Assembly: GCA_040902925.1 (NCBI GenBank)
Contig: JBBDWJ010000208.1
Span: 1-21,090 of the forward strand
Length of the DNA: 21,090 bases
Direction of reading: 5' to 3'
Source of the DNA: JBBDWJ01 sp040902925
Lineage (GTDB): Bacteria; Acidobacteriota; Terriglobia; Bryobacterales; UBA6623
In this document: positions 14,723-21,090 of the stretch, one piece after another
Layout: each line of letters opens with the position of its first letter
Numbering within the stretch: the stretch's first letter is position 1
Program-made: the position numbers and the translations under genes
Notes under the pieces: model-generated
What the model saw: the letters and a program-made list of their open reading frames with translations, nothing else
Database searches by the model: none
What the model was told of the DNA's origin: nothing

Positions 14723-15895
14723 ATGTACGTCAAGAAATTGCGCCTTCTGACTCCGGGGCCCACGCCGCTGTATCCGCCGGCGGTGCGCGCCATGGCTGGC
14801 GCCGATATCCACCACCGCACCGAGGATTTTCGCCGCCTGTCGAAACAGCTCGCCGTCGACCTAAAGTATTTCATGGGCACCAGCAACGACGTGGCGGTGT
14901 TCACGTCGTCGGGCACGGGCGCGATGGAGGCCTCGGTATCGAATCTGTTTTCGAAGGGCGATAAGGTCATCGTGGCCACCGCCGGCAAGTTCGGCGAGCG
15001 CTGGGTGCAGATCGCGAAAGCCTATGGACTGGAGGCGACGGTTCTCGAAGAGCCATATGGAGACGCGGTCGCGCCGGAACGCGTGGCCGCGGCCCTCAAG
15101 GCAGACCCGGCGGTGCAGGGTGTTTTCGTGCAGGCGACCGAGAGCTCGACCGGCGTGTCACACGACGTGAAGTCAATGGCCGAGGCTGTGCGCGCGACCG
15201 GCGCGATCTTTGTCGTGGACGCCATCACCGGGCTGGGCACGAGTCATCTCGACATCGACGGCTGGGGGCTTGATGTCGTAGTTTGTGGATCGCAGAAAGC
15301 CGTGATGATTCCGCCAGGGCTGGCGTTTGCTTCCGTCAGCCAAAAAGCCTGGAAGCGGCGCGAGAAGGCGACTCTGCCTTCCTATTACCTCGATTTGTAC
15401 AAGCACGCGCAGGCTTCCGAGCTGGGCGAATCGCCGTTTACTCCGGCGACGTCGCTGATTTTGGGGCTGGCCGAGGTGCTGCGGTACATTCGTGAGCTTG
15501 GCCGCGAGAACCTGATCGAAAACGCGCAGTTGCTGGCGCGCGCTACTCGCGAGGCGGCTGCGGCGCTGGGACTGGAGTTGTTCGCCAAACGCAACCCGTC
15601 GGGGGCGGTAACGTCAATCCGGCCGCCCAAGGGCATTGATTCCGGGCAGATCGTCAAGGCCTACCGCGAACGATTTGGCGCCATCATCGCTAATGGCCAA
15701 GGCTCGATGAAGGGCGAGATTTTCCGCATCGCGCACTTGGGATATTTTGACTTTCCGGATTTGTTCGCCGTGATCGCCGAGCTGGAGGTGATTCTTCACA
15801 GCCTCGGCCAGCCCGTGGAGTTTGGCCGCGGCGTGCGGGCGGTTCAGCAGGTTTATGCCGAAGCCGCCAAGCTTAACCCCGTAGCGGTGGGATGA
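14723..15895 (+). CDS. Class V aminotransferase, probable phosphoserine/serine-type aminotransferase
   Basis: The 390-aa product is a fold-type I PLP enzyme of class V, in the serine-pyruvate/alanine-glyoxylate group. It begins LRLLTPGPTPLYPPAV, the usual start of this group. SSGTGAMEA (62-70) binds the cofactor phosphate, Asp166 (FVVDAITG) contacts the pyridine nitrogen, and Lys192 (VCGSQKAVMIPPG) forms the Schiff base. The ATG at 14723 is backed by GAGGA (14714-14718). serA follows 31 bp later, so the enzyme probably converts 3-phosphohydroxypyruvate to phosphoserine. Enzymes of this subgroup also act on serine, alanine and glyoxylate, so the substrate is inferred from context and I give no symbol. 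Confidence 0.9.
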   Translation: MYVKKLRLLTPGPTPLYPPAVRAMAGADIHHRTEDFRRLSKQLAVDLKYFMGTSNDVAVFTSSGTGAMEASVSNLFSKGDKVIVATAGKFGERWVQIAKAYGLEATVLEEPYGDAVAPERVAAALKADPAVQGVFVQATESSTGVSHDVKSMAEAVRATGAIFVVDAITGLGTSHLDIDGWGLDVVVCGSQKAVMIPPGLAFASVSQKAWKRREKATLPSYYLDLYKHAQASELGESPFTPATSLILGLAEVLRYIRELGRENLIENAQLLARATREAAAALGLELFAKRNPSGAVTSIRPPKGIDSGQIVKAYRERFGAIIANGQGSMKGEIFRIAHLGYFDFPDLFAVIAELEVILHSLGQPVEFGRGVRAVQQVYAEAAKLNPVAVG

Positions 15896-15926
15896 GATCT
15901 GCTTCCCATTCGAATTTGATTGATCC

Positions 15927-17513
15927 ATGAACATATTGATTGCTGATGCTGTTTCCGCCGCGGCTGTGGAGGTCTTGCGCTCGCAGCCGGAGTGGAATGT
16001 GATTGTTTCTTCGCCGAAGGAATATGAGGCGCACCTTGCGGAGGCGCACGCGCTGCTGATTCGCAGCGCCGTCACCGTCACCAAGGAGGTCCTCGAAAAG
16101 GCGCCGAAACTGCGCGTCATCGGGCGGGCCGGCGTGGGCGTCGACAACGTGGATCAGGAAACCGCCACCGCGCGCGGCGTCGTGGTGATGAATACGCCGG
16201 GCGGCAACGCCATTTCGGTGGCCGAGCATACCCTGGCGCTGATGCTGGCGCTGGCGCGGTCGATATCCAATGCCAGCGCTTCCACCAAAAGCGGCAAGTG
16301 GGAGAAGAAGAAGTTCCTCGGCACGGAACTGAACGGCAAGACGCTCGGCGTCATCGGCCTGGGTAATATCGGCATGCAGGTCGCGCGGCGGGCGCGCCCG
16401 TTCGGCATGACCGTCGTCGGCTACGACCCGTTTGTCTCGCCTGATCTCGCCCGCGACCTCGGCGTCGAGATGGTCGAATTGGATCAACTTTACGCCACGA
16501 GCGACTACATCAGCTTGCACCTGGCCGTTACGAACGAGACGAAGAATCTGCTCAACCGTGACGCCTTCGCCAAGATGAAAAGCGGCGTGCGGGTTATCAA
16601 TTGCGCCCGCGGCGAGCTGCTGGATGAGAGCGCGTTGGAAGAAGCGCTGAACTCCGGGAAGGTCGCCGGGGCCGCCCTAGACGTGTTCGCCAAAGAGCCG
16701 CCGGCCGGCTCGCCGCTATTGGCCCACGAGAACGTCATTGCGACGCCCCACATCGGCGGGTCGACCGAAGAGGCGCAGGAGACAATCGGTATCCGCATCG
16801 CCCAACAGGTTCGCGATTACCTTCGCGACGGCGTCGTGCTCAACGCCGTGAACATGCCCGCCATCACCGCCGAGCAATACGGCGTGTTGCAACCGTATCT
16901 CGAGCTTGCCGAACGATTGGGCTCGTTTGTGGCGCAGATCGCCACCGGACGTCCGAAAAGCGTTCGCATCGTCTACTCGGGCAACTTTGGAGAAACCAAC
17001 ACCAGCTTGATGCGCAACGCGGCGCTGAGCGGCATCCTGAACCGGTTTCTTTCCGAGAAGGCCAATCTGATCAACGCCGCGCAGGTGGCCGCGCGCCGCG
17101 ATTTCGGCGTCAACGAGATCCGCCAAGGGCGGCGGCACTTTAGCGATTCGCTCTCGCTGGCGCTGGAAACCAAAGACGGCGAACGCGTTGTCGAGGGCAC
17201 GGTTTTCCCGGACGGGTCGCCGCGTCTGGTGAGTGTCAACAATATCTATGTCGAAGCGTCGCTGACCGGGCACATGGTCTTTCTGAAGAACAATGACGTG
17301 CCGGGAGTGATTGGCCGCGTGGGTAGCATTCTCGGCGACAACAAGATCAACATTGCCGACTTTTCACTCGGCCGCCGCGAAAGCCGCTCGTACCCCGACG
17401 GCGCGGTGGCGGTTGCCGTCGTTCGGCTGGATGAAGCGCTGCCCAAGAAAGTTCTCGAAGAATTACTGGCCCTCGATCCGGTGGACTTCGCTCGTTCGAT
17501 CGAGTTGCCGTGA
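15927..17513 (+). CDS. serA: D-3-phosphoglycerate dehydrogenase (long form with ACT domain)
   Basis: SerA oxidises 3-phosphoglycerate to 3-phosphohydroxypyruvate with NAD, the first step of serine synthesis. The 528-aa product is the long form. The substrate-binding part includes GRAGVGVDNVD, and the Rossmann motif is GLGNIG (144-149). Catalytic residues are Arg228 (NCARGEL), Glu257 (DVFAKEPP) and His275 (ATPHIGGST). An intervening (ASB) domain spans about 315-445. The C-terminal ACT domain (about 450-525) contains VPGVIGRVGSILGDNKINIADF. ACT domains in SerA usually give serine feedback inhibition, which is likely but unproved here. The ATG has no obvious Shine-Dalgarno site. Transcription is probably shared with the aminotransferase. 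Confidence 0.97.
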   Translation: MNILIADAVSAAAVEVLRSQPEWNVIVSSPKEYEAHLAEAHALLIRSAVTVTKEVLEKAPKLRVIGRAGVGVDNVDQETATARGVVVMNTPGGNAISVAEHTLALMLALARSISNASASTKSGKWEKKKFLGTELNGKTLGVIGLGNIGMQVARRARPFGMTVVGYDPFVSPDLARDLGVEMVELDQLYATSDYISLHLAVTNETKNLLNRDAFAKMKSGVRVINCARGELLDESALEEALNSGKVAGAALDVFAKEPPAGSPLLAHENVIATPHIGGSTEEAQETIGIRIAQQVRDYLRDGVVLNAVNMPAITAEQYGVLQPYLELAERLGSFVAQIATGRPKSVRIVYSGNFGETNTSLMRNAALSGILNRFLSEKANLINAAQVAARRDFGVNEIRQGRRHFSDSLSLALETKDGERVVEGTVFPDGSPRLVSVNNIYVEASLTGHMVFLKNNDVPGVIGRVGSILGDNKINIADFSLGRRESRSYPDGAVAVAVVRLDEALPKKVLEELLALDPVDFARSIELP

Positions 17514-17517
17514 GGCC

Positions 17518-17589
17518 GTTGATCTGTTGATCTGTTGATCTGTTGATCTGTTGATCTGTTGATCTGTTGATCGGTTGATCGGTTGATCC
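17518..17589 (+). repeat. Octanucleotide tandem repeat, nine copies
   Basis: Nine head-to-tail 8-bp units fill 72 bp, starting 5 bp after the serA stop: six GTTGATCT, then two GTTGATCG and one GTTGATCC. Each unit contains a GATC site. The six upstream copies are identical and the three downstream ones vary at the last base. It is a simple-sequence repeat, not a CRISPR array, because units adjoin without spacers. It lies between serA and gpmI, 140 bp before the gpmI start. Confidence 0.97.
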
Positions 17590-17700
17590 GAAGATACGGC
17601 GCCAGCAACGCTGCGCACAATAGGCGTTCCGTTGATTTCTGCGGCCGATTTCACCCCGGCGGCGCGGTCCGTTGTGTCCACGGGTTGCCGCCATCAACCC

Positions 17701-17709
17701 TGCCATAAT
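17701..17709 (+). promoter_or_regulatory. Extended -10 promoter element for gpmI
   Basis: TGCCATAAT fits TGn plus CATAAT, an extended -10 with five of six hexamer bases, and would start transcription near 17716, about 14 nt before the gpmI ATG. No -35 lies at normal spacing. A GGTTG/CAACC stem-loop (17683-17699) lies immediately upstream. The rest of the 17590-17729 interval shows no gene. Confidence 0.4.
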
Positions 17710-17729
17710 CAATTCAGGAACTTTACGGA

Positions 17730-19265
17730 ATGCCACGACCCAAGCCTTTGGTACTCACCATCATGGACGGCTGGGGCCACAACCCCGACCCCAAGAACAA
17801 CGCGGTCGCGATGGCCCGTAAGCCGAATTTCGATCGCCTGTGGAAGGAGTTTCCGCACACGTTCATCCGTACTGACGGCCCGTTCGTGGGGCTTCCCGAG
17901 GGGCAGATGGGCAACAGCGAGGTTGGCCATCTCAACATCGGCGCCGGCCGCATCATCAAGATGGATGTCACGCGTATCGATGACATGGTCGAGAGCGGCG
18001 AACTCCCCCGCAACGAAGCGCTGCAGAAAGCCATGCAGCATGGCCGCAACAAAAAGCTCCACCTGCTCGGACTGTGTAGCCAAGGCGGCGTCCACTCGCA
18101 GATCACCCACCTCTATGCGCTGCTCAAGATGGCGAAGCAGCAGGGCGTCGAACGGGTCTACGTACACTGTTTCATGGATGGCCGCGACAAGCCGCCGGAA
18201 AGCGGCATCGACTACATCAGAGAGCTGCAGCGGAAGATCAAAGAAATCGGAACCGGCAAGATCGCCACCGTCAGCGGCCGCTACTACGCCATGGACCGCG
18301 ACAAACGCTGGGAGCGCGTCGAAAAGGCCTTTCGCGCGATGGTCGCTGGTGAAGGCAACCGTTCGGATGACCCGGTCAAAGTGATGCAGGCCTCCTACGA
18401 TGCGAACGTGACCGATGAGTTCGTCGCCCCGACGGTGATTGTGGGCGGCGACGGCAAGCCCATGGCGCGCATCGAAGACGAAGACGCGGTGATCTTCTTC
18501 AACTTCCGGGCGGACCGGGCGCGGCAGATGACGCATGCGCTCAACGACCCGAGTATCGAGCAACCGCCCCGCGATCTGATGCCGAAGAAACTTTGCTTCG
18601 TGACGATGACGCAATACGACAGGGCGTTTGATTTCCCGCACGTCATCAGCGCCAAGCGGCCGGAACGGATTCTGGGCGAGGTGATCTCCGAGCGCGGCTG
18701 GCGCAATCTGCGCACGGCGGAAACCGAAAAGTATCCCCACGTGACTTACTTTTTCAACGGCGGCCGGGAAAAGCCGTTTCCGGGTGAAGAGCGCGAGATG
18801 GTTCCGTCTCCGAAGGTAGCCACGTATGACCTGCAACCGGAAATGAGCGCGTACGGCATCTGCGACATCGTGGTCAAAGGCATTGAGAGCGGCTTTGACC
18901 TGATCGTCGTCAACTTCGCCAATGGCGATATGGTTGGCCATACGGGAAACATTCCCGCGGCCGTGAAAGCCATCGAGACGGTCGATGAGTGCCTGGGCCG
19001 CATCCGCAAACCGCTCGAAGAAAAGGGTGGCGCCTGGATCGTCACCGCCGATCATGGCAACGCCGACTTGATGGTCGATCCGAAAACGGGCCAACCGCAC
19101 ACTTACCACACAACGTTCCCGGTGCCGCTCATTCTGATGAGCGAGTTCAACGGCAAGCTCAGGGAAGGCGGCGCGCTGCGCGACATTGCGCCGACGATTC
19201 TCAGCGTATTGGGCGCCGAGCAGCCGAAAGAGATGACCGGCCAAGACCTGCGAATCCTTCAGTAG
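17730..19265 (+). CDS. gpmI: Cofactor-independent phosphoglycerate mutase (iPGM)
   Basis: This enzyme interconverts 3- and 2-phosphoglycerate through a phosphoserine intermediate. The 511-aa product has the family's length and metal-site residues: Asp13 (TIMDGWG), nucleophile Ser63 (GQMGNSEVGH), Asp400 and His404 (NGDMVGH), Asp441 and His442 (TADHGN) and His460 (HTTFPVP). Substrate-binding segments such as GGVHSQITHLYAL, DGRDKPPESG and GRYYAMDRDKRWER are intact. HTTFPVP has Phe where HTTNPVP is common. The ATG gives MPRPKPLVLTIMDGWG, as expected; an AGGA (17714-17717) lies 12 nt upstream, rather far. The next gene begins on the base after the stop. Confidence 0.97.
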   Translation: MPRPKPLVLTIMDGWGHNPDPKNNAVAMARKPNFDRLWKEFPHTFIRTDGPFVGLPEGQMGNSEVGHLNIGAGRIIKMDVTRIDDMVESGELPRNEALQKAMQHGRNKKLHLLGLCSQGGVHSQITHLYALLKMAKQQGVERVYVHCFMDGRDKPPESGIDYIRELQRKIKEIGTGKIATVSGRYYAMDRDKRWERVEKAFRAMVAGEGNRSDDPVKVMQASYDANVTDEFVAPTVIVGGDGKPMARIEDEDAVIFFNFRADRARQMTHALNDPSIEQPPRDLMPKKLCFVTMTQYDRAFDFPHVISAKRPERILGEVISERGWRNLRTAETEKYPHVTYFFNGGREKPFPGEEREMVPSPKVATYDLQPEMSAYGICDIVVKGIESGFDLIVVNFANGDMVGHTGNIPAAVKAIETVDECLGRIRKPLEEKGGAWIVTADHGNADLMVDPKTGQPHTYHTTFPVPLILMSEFNGKLREGGALRDIAPTILSVLGAEQPKEMTGQDLRILQ

Positions 19266-20639
19266 ATGGCGAGAGTCAACCAGCCGGCGGGGCGAAAATC
19301 CGGTGCACGCCGTTCGACGCGCTTCGACGCACGGCCGCTGGTGCTGTTTCTGCTTGTCGCCGCGCTGTCGACGCAGTTGGCCGCGGACGATTGGCCGGAG
19401 TGGCGGGGCGCCGGCCGCCGCGGCGTTTGGGAAGAGAGCGGCGTTCTTGAAGTTTTTCCCTCGCAAGGTCTCACCATCAAGTGGCGGACTCCGATCGGCG
19501 CGGGATACTCCGGTCCCGCCGTCGCAGCGGGGCGCGTGTTCGTCACCGATTTCCGTCCCGCCGAAGCGACGCGCGGCATAGAACGCGTGCTCTCGCTCGA
19601 CGAGCAAAGCGGCCGCGTTTTGTGGACTCACGAATGGCCAGTGGACTATCAAGGGCTGCAGTACGCGTCCGGGCCGCGCGCCACGCCGACCGTCGATGGT
19701 GATCGAGTCTACGTTTTGGGCACGACCGGCGTGCTCCTCTGCCTCGAGGTGCGTTCGGGCAAGGTGCTGTGGGAACGCGATTTCGTTCGTGATTTCGCGG
19801 CTGAAATTCCGGTCTGGGGCATGTCGTCGGCGCCGCTCGTGGATGGCCCACGGCTGATCGCTCTCGCGGCAGGGCGCCCTGACGGCAAGGTCATCGCCTT
19901 TGACAAGTTGACGGGCGAGACGATATGGAGGGCTCTTTCCTCTACCGACTCTGAGCCCGGCTATTCGCAGCCCGTCATCGTTGAATCCAATGGAACGCGG
20001 CAGCTCGTCGTTTGGCACACCGCTGCCGTCGCCGCGCTCGATCCCGAAACCGGCCGGTTGCAGTGGGAACAGCCATTCAAGATCCAGATGAACTCGCCGA
20101 TTGCGACGCCCGTGTGGCAACCGCCGCATCTGTTGGTCTCGGCTTTTTTCAATGGCTCCAGGCTGTTCCGCGTGCAGGGCGCGCCGCCCTCGGCCGAGCT
20201 GCTTTGGAAAGGCTCAAGCGACAACGCGATCGATACGGACGGATTGCACGCCCTGATGACCACGCCCGTTTTCGACGGCGAGCACATCTACGGCGTTTGC
20301 AGCTACGGCCAGCTTCGCTGCCTGCGCGCCGCCGATGGTTCGCGGGTCTGGGAAACGCAACAGCTTACCAAGGAGAAAGCCCGCAACGCCTCCGCATTTC
20401 TGGTGCGTCACGGGGATCGCTTCTTCATCAACAACGACCGCGGTGAACTGATCATCGCCAAGCTTTCGCCCGCCGGGTACGAGGAAATCAGCCGCACGCA
20501 CCTGATCGAGCCGACTTCGGACCCCGGCGCGCGCCGCGAGTTGAAAGCGGTCAACTGGTCGCACCCCGCCTACGCCAATCGGCACATCTTCGCTCGCAAT
20601 GACAAAGAGATTCTGTCCGCGTCGCTGGAACGGCCCTAG
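19266..20639 (+). CDS. Secreted PQQ-like (BamB-type) beta-propeller protein
   Basis: The 457-aa product has a basic N-terminus and a signal peptide (hydrophobic core about 23-39, likely cleaved before DDWPEW), so it acts outside the cytoplasm. The mature start WPEWRGAGRRGV is typical of PQQ-like propellers in Acidobacteriota and Planctomycetota. Repeats with the pattern LDxxxGxxxW recur: LSLDEQSGRVLWTHEW, LEVRSGKVLWERDF, IAFDKLTGETIWRAL, LDPETGRLQWEQPF and LRAADGSRVWETQQ. PQQ binding is not shown by these motifs; many such proteins are scaffolds. The ATG directly abuts the gpmI stop with no gap, so translation may be coupled although the products look unrelated. The substrate or partner is unknown. 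Confidence 0.88.
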   Translation: MARVNQPAGRKSGARRSTRFDARPLVLFLLVAALSTQLAADDWPEWRGAGRRGVWEESGVLEVFPSQGLTIKWRTPIGAGYSGPAVAAGRVFVTDFRPAEATRGIERVLSLDEQSGRVLWTHEWPVDYQGLQYASGPRATPTVDGDRVYVLGTTGVLLCLEVRSGKVLWERDFVRDFAAEIPVWGMSSAPLVDGPRLIALAAGRPDGKVIAFDKLTGETIWRALSSTDSEPGYSQPVIVESNGTRQLVVWHTAAVAALDPETGRLQWEQPFKIQMNSPIATPVWQPPHLLVSAFFNGSRLFRVQGAPPSAELLWKGSSDNAIDTDGLHALMTTPVFDGEHIYGVCSYGQLRCLRAADGSRVWETQQLTKEKARNASAFLVRHGDRFFINNDRGELIIAKLSPAGYEEISRTHLIEPTSDPGARRELKAVNWSHPAYANRHIFARNDKEILSASLERP

Positions 20640-20668
20640 CCCAGGCCTAGCAGCCAGCCATGCGGCTC

Positions 20669-21090
20669 TCACGGCATCTCGTCGATCACGCAACGAAAGC
20701 CCATATCCTCGGAGCGGTCTTCCGGAGCCGCGCGAACCCGAATCGACGCCCGCATATATTTGGGCCCAAACCCCCACGAACCGCCGCGCGCGGCGCGAGC
20801 CACGCCGGTTTGAGGCCCCTGCGGGTCTGTGTGGGGTGAGACGAGGTAGTAGTTCTCGTCGTGCCAATCGGCGCACCACTCCCAAACGTTGCCCGCCATG
20901 TCATGCAGCCCATATCCGTTGGGCGGGAAGCTGCCGGCCGGCGCGGCGTAGGGCCACAGATCCTTGCCGCCGACGCTGCCATAGTTGGCGTCATCGCGGC
21001 TGATCGAAGGCCCGTTGGGATACATCATGTCCTCCCGCCCGCCGCGCGCCGCGAGTTCCCATTCGGCCTCGGTGGGCAGGCGACCGCCAG
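20669..21090 (-). CDS. FGE/SUMF1-like domain protein, 5' part beyond the window
   Basis: Only the C-terminal 140 or so residues are present, and the frame is open to the right edge. Visible motifs are GGRLPTEAEWELAARGG at the edge, YGLHDMAGNVWEWCADW, ARGGSWGFGPKYMRASIR and the closing DMGFRCV. These define the formylglycine-generating-enzyme/sulfatase-modifying-factor fold. In true FGE two cysteines follow the RGGS motif and form the copper/thiol site. Here that stretch has none, so oxidation of a sulfatase Cys is unlikely. Members without the cysteines include ergothioneine-synthase-type and carbohydrate- or ligand-binding domains, often fused to kinases or other modules. An ATG at 21028 is internal to the domain and not the start. 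It converges on the propeller gene with a 29-bp gap. Confidence 0.9.
   Translation of the reverse strand, partial: GGRLPTEAEWELAARGGREDMMYPNGPSISRDDANYGSVGGKDLWPYAAPAGSFPPNGYGLHDMAGNVWEWCADWHDENYYLVSPHTDPQGPQTGVARAARGGSWGFGPKYMRASIRVRAAPEDRSEDMGFRCVIDEMP

Noticed and set aside
17518..17589. CRISPR array
   Set aside because: The 8-bp units are contiguous with no spacers, and no cas gene is nearby; it is a simple tandem repeat.
17709..20129. 806-codon open frame on the minus strand opposite gpmI and the propeller gene
   Set aside because: It mirrors two clear plus-strand genes with intact family motifs. Its product is His/Arg/Ala-rich with no recognisable domain, as expected for a shadow frame in high-GC DNA.
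1..21090. Mobile element, prophage or defence island
   Set aside because: No transposase, integrase, terminal repeats, tRNA attachment site or toxin/nuclease cluster is visible. The genes are core or envelope functions with uniform composition.

Overview
This 21 kb window is ordinary chromosomal DNA from a GC-rich bacterium. Gene content fits a member of the Acidobacteriota, probably Bryobacterales/Solibacter-like: a SYLF-PEGA protein, a CHASE2 kinase with an NtrC-type regulator, a PQQ-like propeller starting WPEWRG, a DUF721 gene beside gatCA, and many GTG/TTG starts with weak or absent Shine-Dalgarno sites. That placement is inferred from family knowledge, not from a search. I see no phage, insertion sequence, CRISPR array, rRNA or tRNA.

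Layout. (1) 1-298 has no recognisable gene. A secreted SYLF-PEGA protein follows on the minus strand (299-1354). (2) 1540-6928 is the classic translation and secretion block on the plus strand: ffh, rpsP with a long Ala/Glu tail, a KH protein (khpA type), rimM, trmD, rplS, rnhB and a 96-aa membrane protein. (3) 6981-10394 is a signalling pair: a CHASE2 sensor kinase preceded by three tandem TATACTTTG repeats, then a sigma-54 response regulator preceded by a perfect 9-bp inverted repeat. (4) A maf gene on the minus strand overlaps the regulator's 3' end. (5) 11112-13380 carries a DUF721/DciA-like gene, gatC and gatA, followed by a secreted helical-repeat protein. (6) 14723-17513 is a class V aminotransferase plus serA, a probable serine-biosynthesis pair. 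A 9 x 8-bp tandem repeat comes next, then gpmI and a secreted beta-propeller. (7) A partial FGE-like gene on the minus strand runs off the right edge.

How the genes fit together. ffh through rplS supply ribosome assembly and maturation, tRNA G37 methylation and co-translational targeting. gatCA supplies the Glu-tRNA(Gln)/Asp-tRNA(Asn) amidotransferase core (gatB is not in the window). serA and gpmI both act on 3-phosphoglycerate, so the right half sits at the branch between glycolysis and serine synthesis.

I found no convincing undescribed multi-gene system. The most interesting details are a clamp-binding-like QLSLF motif at the C-terminus of RNase HII, the promoter-like triple repeat abutting a leaderless-looking kinase start, the octanucleotide repeat after serA, the S16 tail, substitutions at conserved TrmD positions, and the hairpin that replaces a normal ribosome-binding site before the response regulator.
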